Positions 1 through 6,652 of a stretch of 23,358 bases of DNA are shown piece by piece. Source of the stretch: JAQTRU01 sp041645555 (GTDB lineage Bacteria; Patescibacteriota; Patescibacteriia; Patescibacteriales; JAQTRU01); NCBI GenBank assembly GCA_041645555.1, contig JBAZPX010000015.1:1-23358 (forward strand), written 5' to 3'. The notes under the pieces were generated by a model. That model saw only the letters and a list, made by a program, of their open reading frames with translations. It was not told where the DNA came from and made no database searches. How positions within the stretch are numbered: the first letter of the stretch is position 1; each line of letters starts with the position of its first letter. A program made the translations under genes and the position numbers.

Positions 1-280
1 GCGCCAACTTGCCTGTTTTTTAAAACAAGGCTAAAAGTTCTTTCAAGAATTTAAAAAACTAAACCTAACTTTATGTACAAATGAAGTTAAGCCGGTTGGC
101 TAAACCAGTCAGCCAAAAAGGGCTATGGTGATTTAAAATCTACAAAAAGATAGGATTAAAAATTAGCATAGCCCCTCTTTCTTGGTTTATTGGCTTGTCT
201 AGAACTCTCAAGAAAAAGGCAAGGCCAGTAATTCAAGCATGGGGAAGAAAAACGCTTCGGTGAAAACCGGGGCGTTTTTC
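1..280 (+). ncRNA. Unidentified structured RNA, 3' part (5' end beyond the window)
   Basis: This stretch has no credible reading frame but many stems, and it ends in a strong + strand terminator. Stems seen: TGTTTT/AAAACA at 14-19/22-27; GGGCTATG/CATAGCCC at 120-127/167-174; an 11-base stem with one mismatch at 174-184/209-219, which shares base 174 with the previous stem; and TTGGCT/AGCCAA at 96-101/111-116. A pseudoknot is possible at 94-114, with GGTT 94-97 pairing AACC 103-106 while GGCT 98-101 pairs AGCC 111-114. I looked for conserved blocks of RNase P RNA, tmRNA (including a CCA-ended tRNA-like 3' end), SRP RNA and 5S RNA and did not find them. It may also be the structured 3' UTR of an upstream gene. 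That it is transcribed is inferred from the terminator. Confidence 0.4.
251..280 (+). terminator. Intrinsic terminator with GAAA tetraloop
   Basis: The arms ACGCTTCGGT (252-261) and ACCGGGGCGT (266-275) form a 10-pair stem with two G-U pairs. It is closed by a GAAA tetraloop (262-265) and followed by TTTTC. It ends transcription entering from the left edge on the + strand, and implies a transcript across 1-250. Confidence 0.8.
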
Positions 281-288
281 GTTTTTTA

Positions 289-356
289 CCCCCTTGATAA
301 AGGGGGCTAGGGGGATTTTCCCCTCTCCTGACTAGGAGAGGGGTTAGGGGTGAGGT
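289..356. repeat. Twin GC-rich intergenic hairpins
   Basis: Two perfect hairpins stand side by side. CCCCCTT/AAGGGGG (289-295/300-306) has a GATA loop. CCCCTCTCCT/AGGAGAGGGG (320-329/334-343) is followed by a GGGGTTAGGGGTGAGG-like tail. The second hairpin shares its CCCCTCTCC/GGAGAGGGG arms with the element at 12383-12418, so it belongs to a dispersed family. The GC-rich arms contrast with the AT-rich surroundings. No T-tract follows, so it is not a standard terminator. I see no gene between 281 and 522. Confidence 0.7.
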
Positions 357-407
357 GTTTGACTTTTTGGCGGGAAAGGCGGTGGAAGATAAGTGGATAG
401 AATCTCG

Positions 408-435
408 TTGACATTCTGGCCGAAAGTGATAAACT
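408..435 (+). promoter_or_regulatory. Possible promoter for the DUF2806-like gene
   Basis: A consensus -35 TTGACA (408-413) is followed after 16 bases by a weak -10, TAAACT (430-435). The gene starts at 523, giving a leader of about 80 bases. The -10 is poor, so this is tentative. Confidence 0.3.
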
Positions 436-522
436 TTTTAAAGTAATAATAACTCAAAAATATTTAATTATCAAAAAAAGCGAAGAAGGGGATTTTGGTG
501 GTAAGTTTTTAGAAATAATTTT

Positions 523-1419
523 ATGGATATAAAAGATATCGCAGGGCTTGAGAAGCCCCTAGAAAAGTTAATCGAAACAGTTTCTGAAGGAATTGGAGTT
601 GTCGGCAATCATTTTTTTAAATTTGATAGTGCTAAGATAAAAAGAATTGGGGACGCAGAAGCCGAGGTAGAAAAACAGAAAATTATTGCCTTCGTTGAAG
701 CAAAAGAAAAAGCAGTTGAAATACTTGGTCGCGCGGAAAAAAGATTTGTTTTAGAGCAATACAGTAAGCAGATTAATCTTGAAAATATTTTGGTAAAAAC
801 AAAGGAAAACCTTGAAGGAAAAATTGTTTCCGAAGAGCCGGTTGAAAAAGATTGGACCATGAGGTTTCTTGATATTGCACAAAATGTGAGCAAGGAAGAG
901 TTGCAAGATGTCTTGGCTAGAATTCTGTCTGGTGAAGTACAAAATCCTGGTAGTTTTTCCTATCAAACCTTAGAAGTAGTTAAATATCTTTCACGGAAAG
1001 ATTTACAAAAATTTTTAGAATTTATTGCCATTTCAACTAATATAGGGGTGATGAAATTAGAAATTGGCGGGAAAAATTCACTAGAAAAATATAATCTCCG
1101 TTTCAATGAATATTTAGATTTGTCATCTATTGGTTTGTTTAATCAATCATCTACAATCTCATATGATATAGATTTACCAGCCTCCACACCCTTACTTTTA
1201 AATGTCGGTGGTGATTCGTTTTCAATTGTACATGGCGATCAACAAAATATCAAAAAATTTGATTTTGGTTTGTATGTATTTTCTAATGTTGGCAAAGAAT
1301 TACGGCCATTAATAATAGATCGGGCGACTAATGAAAAATCGGAAGAATATAAAACGGATTTTGTTGAAGAAGCACAAAAAAAGGGCTTTACGGTTGTTCG
1401 GGAGGAAGATAAAAAATAA
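523..1419 (+). CDS. DUF2806-like protein of unknown function
   Basis: This 298-residue soluble protein has no signal peptide or membrane segment. Residues 35-105 are charged and probably helical or coiled coil. Residues 111-160 hold the block I recognise, running from W111 through RFLDIAQNVSKEELQDVLARI and then LSGEVQNPGSFSYQTLE. It matches the pattern of DUF2806/TIGR03899-type proteins, which carry an L/I-x-G-E-x-x-x-P-G-S-F-S motif. The C-terminal third is beta-rich and ends in a charged tail. The family has no established biochemical function to my knowledge. It stands alone between a structured RNA and a convergent gene, and no Shine-Dalgarno sequence precedes the ATG. Family assignment is from pattern memory; function is unknown. 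Confidence 0.75.
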   Translation: MDIKDIAGLEKPLEKLIETVSEGIGVVGNHFFKFDSAKIKRIGDAEAEVEKQKIIAFVEAKEKAVEILGRAEKRFVLEQYSKQINLENILVKTKENLEGKIVSEEPVEKDWTMRFLDIAQNVSKEELQDVLARILSGEVQNPGSFSYQTLEVVKYLSRKDLQKFLEFIAISTNIGVMKLEIGGKNSLEKYNLRFNEYLDLSSIGLFNQSSTISYDIDLPASTPLLLNVGGDSFSIVHGDQQNIKKFDFGLYVFSNVGKELRPLIIDRATNEKSEEYKTDFVEEAQKKGFTVVREEDKK

Positions 1420-1483
1420 TCACGCAATATCTAATTACAAATTAAAAATTCGTTTTATCAGTTTTTTATTTTTTCCCTGAAAC

Positions 1484-1519
1484 AAAAAATGAACGCCTTT
1501 TCAAGCGTTCATTTTTTTA
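1484..1519. terminator. Bidirectional intrinsic terminator between convergent genes
   Basis: The stem AAATGAACGC/GCGTTCATTT has an 8-base loop, a 5' A-tract and a 3' T-tract, so it can terminate transcription in both directions. It sits between the stop codons of the + strand DUF2806-like gene (1419) and the - strand small membrane protein gene (1537). Confidence 0.8.
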
Positions 1520-1536
1520 TATTCTGTAATTTATTC

Positions 1537-1869
1537 TTACCAGATTATCTGAAAAAGAAAAACAATCAGGGTAATGATAAACAGCCAAATGATATTGCAG
1601 AAGAATAATCGGACCGCTTCTTCTTTTTTGTTGTCCAGATACAGATAAATCGGCCGGCCTAAAACTAAAGAGCCGGTGACTAAAGCGGAGAAGACAAAAA
1701 GCATTAAAAAGGCGATCGGGCCCCAGAAAGTGTCCATCTTGCCAAACAGCTTTTCGCCGTTAGACATAATCAGGGCCACGATTGTGACGTAAACAAATAC
1801 GCCGACAGAGCTTAATAGGGCCTGCCAGCAGAGCTTACAGCTCTTACAATCTGTTTTGCAGCATTTCAT
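1537..1869 (-). CDS. Small Cys-rich membrane protein, unknown function
   Basis: This 110-residue protein has three hydrophobic segments at about residues 17-38, 49-72 and 88-110. It opens with a tight cysteine cluster, CCKTDCKSCKLC, that could bind a metal or be lipidated. I start it at the ATG at 1869. The open frame extends to 1953, but that extension is translated from an AT-rich inverted repeat (1876-1964) and looks spurious. It follows glgA copy 1 on the same strand with about 100 bases between, so it may be read through from that operon or be separate. No family recognised. The loop between segments 2 and 3 (RPIYLYLDNKKEE) is charged. The hydrophobic profile is clear and supports a real gene; the role is unknown. 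Confidence 0.6.
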   Translation of the reverse strand: MKCCKTDCKSCKLCWQALLSSVGVFVYVTIVALIMSNGEKLFGKMDTFWGPIAFLMLFVFSALVTGSLVLGRPIYLYLDNKKEEAVRLFFCNIIWLFIITLIVFLFQIIW

Positions 1870-1875
1870 AAAGTT

Positions 1876-1964
1876 GTAATTAGTAATTAGTAATTGGTAA
1901 TTTGGGGGTGGCGCTAAAAATGTTAATATAATACCCAAATTACAAGTTACCAATTACAAATTAC
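1876..1964. repeat. AT-rich inverted repeat with GTAATTN tandem units
   Basis: Two 31-base arms (1876-1906 and 1934-1964) match at 27 of 31 positions when one is reverse-complemented. The left arm is four tandem heptamers of the form GTAATTN followed by GGG. A similar GTAATTCG-based palindrome lies at 9524-9614, so this looks like a dispersed family. It separates glgA copy 1 from the small membrane protein gene. Confidence 0.75.
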
Positions 1965-1972
1965 TTTAATTT

Positions 1973-3379
1973 TTAACCAACTAATTTTTTATAGAGCCTT
2001 AAGTATTCCTTAGCCGATTTATTCCAGGAAAAATCTTTTTTCATACATCTTTTCTGCATCTTTTTCCATTGGCTCGGCTTTTTATAGTAGAGGCTTAAAG
2101 CGTTTTCTAAAATTTTCAGAAAAGCTTTGGTGGAAAAATCTAAAAAAGAAAAACCGACTTTTTTATTAACCGTATCAGCGAGGCCCCCAGTAGCGCGCAC
2201 CAAAGGCACGGCGCCATAGCGCATAGCAATCATCTGCCCTAATCCGCAGGGCTCAAAACGGGAAGGCATAAGGAAGATGTCTGAAGCCGCATAAATCTGC
2301 TGAGCCAGTTTTATGTCAAAGCCAATTTGGGCGCTAATTTTATCCGGATAAATTTTTGCCAGTTTCCTAAGCTGGTCTTCGTATTTTTTCTCGCCCGTGC
2401 CCAAAAATACAAACTGGCACGGAAGTTCGGCTGTTTCTTCAGTGAAGAGTTCAAGACCTTTTTGCCAAGCCAATCTTGAAACTAAGCCGGCCAGAGGTAT
2501 ATTTTTGTTCTGCGTCAGCCCAAGTTGTTTTTGCAAAGCCAGTTTATTTTCTCGCTTTTTATCTAAAGTTTTAAAAGTATAATTTTGTTTTATGAATTTA
2601 TCCTCGGCCGGATTGAAAAAATCTGTGTCAATGCCGTTTAGGATGCCGGAAATTTTATTTTGGTTTTGCCTTATCACTTTTTCAATGCCGGCCCCGTAAA
2701 TAGAAGTAGTGATTTCTTTAGCATAAGTCGGACTTACCGTATTTACCAAGTCAGAACTGATTATTCCCTGAACCATAAAATTTATATCTCCGTCCTGCGC
2801 GTCTTTAGATAAAGATTTTAAAGAGTTTTTATTTAGATTGCCGGTGGAGAGAACTTCTATTTTTGATTTTCCCTGGTGGTTTAGATTATGGATGGTGTAA
2901 AGAGTTTTAGTGTTTTTAAAATAAGGATTTTTTGACGTCTGGAGAAGATTGGGGATTAGGGCCGTGTGAAAGTCATGGCAATGGATTATATCCGGCTTGA
3001 ATTTTAGCCTTGGCAAAGCCTCTAAAATCGCTAAAGAAAAAAACAAAAAGCGTTCGGAGTCGTTATTAGAATAAACCTCTTTTTTGCCAAAATATTTTGG
3101 GCAGTCAATAAGATAAACTAAAATGCCGTTTATTTTGGTTTGCCAAAGGTTTATTTTTAAATCTTGCCCGGCGCTAGCTATGGCAATATTAGTTAGTATT
3201 TTTTTGGCCTTTATTTTTTTCTTATCAAGCAAGCCGTAAAGGGGAAGAGCGACGCGGACATCGCAGCCCAAGCGAACTAGGGCCGGCGGTAGAGACCCGA
3301 CTACATCCGCCAAACCTCCGACCTTTGCTAGAGGCGCCATCTCGGAAGCGGCCATAAGTATTTTAAAACCTTTTTTCAT
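1973..3379 (-). CDS. glgA: Glycogen/starch synthase-type glucosyltransferase (GT5), copy 1
   Basis: GT-B fold enzyme expected to add glucose from ADP- or UDP-glucose to an alpha-1,4-glucan in the cytoplasm. Seen in the 468 residues: KVGGLADVVG at 19-28 (the nucleotide-sugar KxGGL loop), IIHCHDFHTAL at 131-141, NGIDTDFFNP at 248-257, SRLAWQKGLEL at 301-311, and FEPCGLGQMIAMRYG at 375-389 with the conserved Glu376, followed by RATGGLADTV. Length is normal for GlgA. It is the last gene of a tight operon (7-base gaps) with GH57, APH-kinase and PHP genes. A second GT5 gene lies at 7477-8940. The motifs are intact, so it should be active. Donor and acceptor cannot be told from sequence. No Shine-Dalgarno sequence is visible at the ATG. 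Confidence 0.92.
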   Translation of the reverse strand: MKKGFKILMAASEMAPLAKVGGLADVVGSLPPALVRLGCDVRVALPLYGLLDKKKIKAKKILTNIAIASAGQDLKINLWQTKINGILVYLIDCPKYFGKKEVYSNNDSERFLFFSLAILEALPRLKFKPDIIHCHDFHTALIPNLLQTSKNPYFKNTKTLYTIHNLNHQGKSKIEVLSTGNLNKNSLKSLSKDAQDGDINFMVQGIISSDLVNTVSPTYAKEITTSIYGAGIEKVIRQNQNKISGILNGIDTDFFNPAEDKFIKQNYTFKTLDKKRENKLALQKQLGLTQNKNIPLAGLVSRLAWQKGLELFTEETAELPCQFVFLGTGEKKYEDQLRKLAKIYPDKISAQIGFDIKLAQQIYAASDIFLMPSRFEPCGLGQMIAMRYGAVPLVRATGGLADTVNKKVGFSFLDFSTKAFLKILENALSLYYKKPSQWKKMQKRCMKKDFSWNKSAKEYLRLYKKLVG

Positions 3380-3386
3380 GTTTTAA

Positions 3387-4250
3387 TTACCCGATTATTT
3401 TGTTTATTCCTCTTAAATATTTTGAGTCCACTTTAAAATAGTTCCAGGAGTTTTGGATAAAAAGACTTTGCCCTTCGTGGCGGTGGAAATCCGAACCGCC
3501 GGTAGCGATAAAATCAAATTCCTGGGCCATGGCCTGGGCATACATCACCGCGCCGATGGAGTGATGGGGAGAAATTACTTCAATCCCGTCCACTCCCAGC
3601 TTTTTTAATTTTTCCAGTAAAGCCCTTCTTAGCTGATCGTGTTTGCCCGGATGGTTAAAAATAAGCTGGCCGCCGATTTTTTTTCTTAAGGCCAGGATTT
3701 TTTTTATATCCGTGTAGCTTTCCCTCAGGATGCTTGTGCTCTTGTTGCGGAAATATTCTCCGATAATTTCCCCTTCCCGCGGATTTTTTATTTTCAGCTC
3801 TTTTTTTATTTTAACCCGATTGGCCGGAATCGCCCAGACATCGTCTACGACATGGTTTAGGGGGATATAGTGCGTATATTTATCCAGGATTTTATTGATA
3901 TCAATTTCAAATCCTCTTCTTGCCAGTTTTTTTAAAATTTTCCTTACTTTAATTTTTCTTCTGATCTGGCTATCGCGCAGCAGGTCATGAAGCCCGGCAT
4001 CTCTTTCGTCAAAATTAAACCAAAGCAAGTTTAATCTCGTGCCCCCAAACTTGGTATAGAGTTCTAATCCGGTAATAGGCTTAACTTTATATTTCCGGCA
4101 GGCCCGCCTAAACTCGCCCAAACTGCCGACCGTATTATGGTCGGTTAAAGCCGCTACTTTTACGCCCTGGCCGGCAATAAATTTCGCCACTTCCGTGGGC
4201 GTTAAATAGCCATCAGAATAATTTGAATGAAGCTGTAAATCAATTAGCAT
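3387..4250 (-). CDS. PHP-domain metal-dependent phosphoesterase
   Basis: This 287-residue cytoplasmic protein has a PHP fold. Motifs in order: DLQLHSNYSDG at 4-14, LTDHNT at 35-40, GLELY at 61-65, NHPGKH at 199-204, SPHHS at 227-231 and GSDFHRHEG at 252-260. These are the metal ligands of YciV/TrpH-type PHP enzymes, which hydrolyse phosphoesters such as nucleotide 3'-phosphates or small RNA ends. The first ligand of the usual HxH pair is Gln6 here instead of His, so one metal site may be altered. A charged insertion at about 90-170 is longer than in minimal PHP proteins. It lies 7 bases from its neighbours in the glucan operon, so a phosphosugar substrate is conceivable. The true substrate is unknown. 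Confidence 0.85.
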   Translation of the reverse strand: MLIDLQLHSNYSDGYLTPTEVAKFIAGQGVKVAALTDHNTVGSLGEFRRACRKYKVKPITGLELYTKFGGTRLNLLWFNFDERDAGLHDLLRDSQIRRKIKVRKILKKLARRGFEIDINKILDKYTHYIPLNHVVDDVWAIPANRVKIKKELKIKNPREGEIIGEYFRNKSTSILRESYTDIKKILALRKKIGGQLIFNHPGKHDQLRRALLEKLKKLGVDGIEVISPHHSIGAVMYAQAMAQEFDFIATGGSDFHRHEGQSLFIQNSWNYFKVDSKYLRGINKIIG

Positions 4251-4257
4251 AAAATTT

Positions 4258-5298
4258 TTAGATGCCCAGGTTATTTTTTATCTTTTCTATCAGGGGTTCG
4301 GCCCGGCCCGGTTCCGCTTTGTCTTTTAAGAAAAAAAAGGTGGCGGTGCGGATAGTAGTCCAATTATAATAGTTATCAATCCGTTCCCTTAAAGCCTTGT
4401 CTAACTCTATTTTAGCATTCTTTAAATAACTCTCCAAAAAAAGATCCTTTACTTTTTTGGCGTAGGCTTCGTTATTTATCTTTCGCATCACCATAAATTC
4501 AATTTGCTGCAGGAAGCAGCCCAGGTCGCGGGCGAAGTCAGACAGGCAGATATCGGTAAAATCAATTACAGCCAGTTTCTTTTTCCCCATTTTTATGATA
4601 TTTTCCGGATGGGCGTCGCCGTGAATTAACCAGCGTTTTCCCGTAGAAGCCAAGAAGTCCTCCTCTTTTTTAATAAAAATATCATAAGCTTTTTTATAGG
4701 TTTCATAATAAGCCGGGTATTGTTTTTTTAAGTTTTTCAGGATTTCATTCCGGCCGGGAATAACCGTTTTGATCCGGCTGTTTTCCTCATTAAAGTTATA
4801 GGCGTTTTCTGTCGGCAATCGGTGCAGTTTAGAAAACCAGGCCGCGGCTTTAGGAATAATCGTTTCAATTTCCTTATAATCTTTTTTCCTTATGTAATGG
4901 TAAAGGTTATTGCCGCTTACGCCGCGGTAAAAAGTTCCGTTAAAGTATTCAGAATAAAAGAGGGGATGAGGAATAGTGAGAAAGCCCTTGCCAAAACCGT
5001 TGTCCCATAAATATTTTAAGGCATGATAGACGTTTTTCCGCGGTTCTTCGCTATGGGCGGAGCAGAAAATGGGCAGAATTTTTATTTTGCCTGTCCCGCC
5101 TCGGCGGTGACCCTTTTTAGTTAAAAAAGAAGTTTTAAATTCAAGTACGACATGATAAGTGCTTTCCCAGATCAGGCTTTTATGGGCTTGGATTTTTATT
5201 TTTTTGATATCAGTAAAATCGGGGTATCTGGGCAGAACCTCTTTTCTGAATAAGTCTATAACGAATTTTTCGTCAAAAAGATTATGGATTATATTCAT
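4258..5298 (-). CDS. APH-fold (aminoglycoside phosphotransferase-like) small-molecule kinase
   Basis: 346 residues with the APH/choline-kinase C-lobe: the Brenner-type catalytic motif HGDAHPENI at 226-234 and the metal-binding VIDFTD at 244-249, followed by DFARDLG. The N-lobe is diverged; I cannot place the usual lysine with confidence. The family phosphorylates hydroxyls of aminoglycosides, choline, maltose (Pep2/Mak) or other sugars. In an operon with GH57 and GlgA, phosphorylation of a sugar such as maltose or glucose is the most natural guess, but it is shorter than typical maltokinases. It is unlikely to be a resistance gene because its neighbours are housekeeping-like. The gaps are 7 bases downstream and 4 bases upstream, so co-transcription is very likely. 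Confidence 0.8.
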   Translation of the reverse strand: MNIIHNLFDEKFVIDLFRKEVLPRYPDFTDIKKIKIQAHKSLIWESTYHVVLEFKTSFLTKKGHRRGGTGKIKILPIFCSAHSEEPRKNVYHALKYLWDNGFGKGFLTIPHPLFYSEYFNGTFYRGVSGNNLYHYIRKKDYKEIETIIPKAAAWFSKLHRLPTENAYNFNEENSRIKTVIPGRNEILKNLKKQYPAYYETYKKAYDIFIKKEEDFLASTGKRWLIHGDAHPENIIKMGKKKLAVIDFTDICLSDFARDLGCFLQQIEFMVMRKINNEAYAKKVKDLFLESYLKNAKIELDKALRERIDNYYNWTTIRTATFFFLKDKAEPGRAEPLIEKIKNNLGI

Positions 5299-5302
5299 AA
5301 GA

Positions 5303-6466
5303 TTATTTTTTCCAATAATAAGTCCAATGTTTTTTCCAGACCAGCTTCTTTATTTTTAAATATAGTTTTTCCGCTTTGATTTTTGTTTTCCTGGTGTTGG
5401 CGTCATCAAGAGCGCGGACGGCCCGGATTAATTCATTAACTCCCCGTTCAATTTCGTCCGGATTCCAGGAAAGGGGCCCGAAAATATGGCTAAAATCTTT
5501 CCCCGAAGCCCACCAAAAACTGCAGCTCGCTAATCCCCGCACCAGATGCCAGCGCGCCCAATAGGCGTTATCGTCCTTTTTGTATTTTTCCGCGGTCTTG
5601 TAAGCCAGATTGGCCAGTTTCCAGATATTTTTTTGGATTTTATTTTTTTTATCAGACCAAAGAATATAGGGCTGGCCATTTTTTAATTCTTCTTCGGTTG
5701 ATACCCAGCTTCCGGATAAGGGTTTAATTTTTTCTGCCTTCTCCCGTTCGTCAATAAACTCGGAAATGGTTTTGGTTTCTAAATCCGGGTTTTTTAGAAT
5801 ATTTTCAAATTCTCCCGTCTGGTCATTATGCCTTAAGCCGTATAATTCCGCGTCGGTAGCGGTAATAATTAAATTATCGCTTTTCTCTATAGAGATTTTA
5901 TTTAAAGTTTGCGGGACAAAAGACTCGGAAAAACGGCGGGAGCGGAAAATTATTTTTAAACCGCTGTTTCTATCCTCATAAATTTTATTAAAATCGGTTT
6001 CGCCTAATTTACCGCCATTAGCGATTTCGTCCAAGATTATCCATTCATAACCCAGTTTTTTTATAATTTTGGCCACCTTCGCGCCATAAGCCATTTCCGG
6101 AATAAAAAATCCTCTGGGGCGAAAATTTTTCCCAAAATGTTTTTGCAGGATTTCCTCGTTTTCCTTAATCTGCCTTATCACTTCCTCTTTCGGGATTAAA
6201 GGCAGGAGAGGATGATAAGCGGCCGTGCCGGTTAATTCAATTTGCCCTTTCTCTCTTAAGTTATTTAATCTTTTTAACAGGTCTCCATAACCTAACTCTT
6301 CCCAGCGCAAAATCAGAGCGCCGGTGATATTTAAAGTGAACTTTAAATTTGGGTGCTCTTCTAAAGCCCTGATTATCCGGGAGTAGCTTAATTCCGTCGC
6401 TTCTTTAATAAAGCGGGCGTCAGTATTAACGGGCTGGTAGAGATGGAGAAAATTTATCCAAAGCAT
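5303..6466 (-). CDS. Glycoside hydrolase family 57 protein
   Basis: 387 residues. The start MLWINFLHLYQP is the first GH57 signature. TAAYHPLLPLIP (81-92) is the second. GFFIPEMAY (119-127) carries the probable nucleophile Glu124, and TATDAELYG (202-210) the probable acid/base Asp205. WNPDEIERGVNELIRAVRAL lies in the C-terminal helical region. GH57 enzymes include alpha-amylases, 4-alpha-glucanotransferases, amylopullulanases and glucan branching enzymes. This one is short, essentially the catalytic barrel plus a helical domain, and I cannot assign the subtype. No signal peptide, so probably intracellular. It is the first gene of the operon GH57-APH-PHP-glgA. The ATG at 6466 is supported by the LHLYQP motif starting at residue 7. 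No convincing promoter was seen in the 59 bases before the palindrome at 6526. Confidence 0.9.
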   Translation of the reverse strand: MLWINFLHLYQPVNTDARFIKEATELSYSRIIRALEEHPNLKFTLNITGALILRWEELGYGDLLKRLNNLREKGQIELTGTAAYHPLLPLIPKEEVIRQIKENEEILQKHFGKNFRPRGFFIPEMAYGAKVAKIIKKLGYEWIILDEIANGGKLGETDFNKIYEDRNSGLKIIFRSRRFSESFVPQTLNKISIEKSDNLIITATDAELYGLRHNDQTGEFENILKNPDLETKTISEFIDEREKAEKIKPLSGSWVSTEEELKNGQPYILWSDKKNKIQKNIWKLANLAYKTAEKYKKDDNAYWARWHLVRGLASCSFWWASGKDFSHIFGPLSWNPDEIERGVNELIRAVRALDDANTRKTKIKAEKLYLKIKKLVWKKHWTYYWKK

Positions 6467-6525
6467 GTTTTAAAAATAAAATAATAAAGTAATATAAAAA
6501 TAGTAATATGGTACAGTTCCCATTT

Positions 6526-6633
6526 TGTCATTGCGAGCGATCCCGCCGGGGCGGGAGAGCGAAGCAATCTCTGGTAAAGCGAAAAGCGCTTGGGACCAGA
6601 GATTGCTTCGTCGCTACGCTCCTCGCAATGACA
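6526..6633. repeat. Complex palindromic repeat (CHCEERSDEAI-encoding type)
   Basis: Outer arms TGTCATTGCGAG (from 6527) and CTCGCAATGACA (6622-6633) enclose a perfect 15-bp inner stem, GAAGCAATCTCTGGT (6561-6575) with ACCAGAGATTGCTTC (6595-6609). An AAGCG/CGCTT hairpin forms the tip. The left side also carries CCCGCC/GGCGGG (6542-6547/6550-6555). Spurious translations give CHCEERSDEAIS and RYAPRNDI, strings familiar from dispersed palindromes in many bacterial genomes. It lies 19 bases past the HNH gene stop and about 60 bases before GH57. There is no transposase and no T-tract. Confidence 0.85.
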
Positions 6634-6652
6634 TAGGTGTTGTATGGGCGTA

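Noticed and set aside
1..250. tmRNA, RNase P RNA or SRP RNA at the left edge
   Set aside because: None of their conserved blocks (CCA-ended tRNA-like tail, GAGGAAAGTC, GGTCAGG...GGAAGCAGCC) is present in the visible part.
1870..1953. 28-residue N-terminal extension of the small membrane protein
   Set aside because: It is read from the AT-rich inverted repeat and is unlike the rest of the protein; the ATG at 1869 is preferred.
4258..5298. Antibiotic resistance gene (aminoglycoside phosphotransferase)
   Set aside because: Only the general APH kinase motifs are present, the N-lobe is diverged, and the gene is embedded in a glucan operon; a metabolic kinase is more likely.
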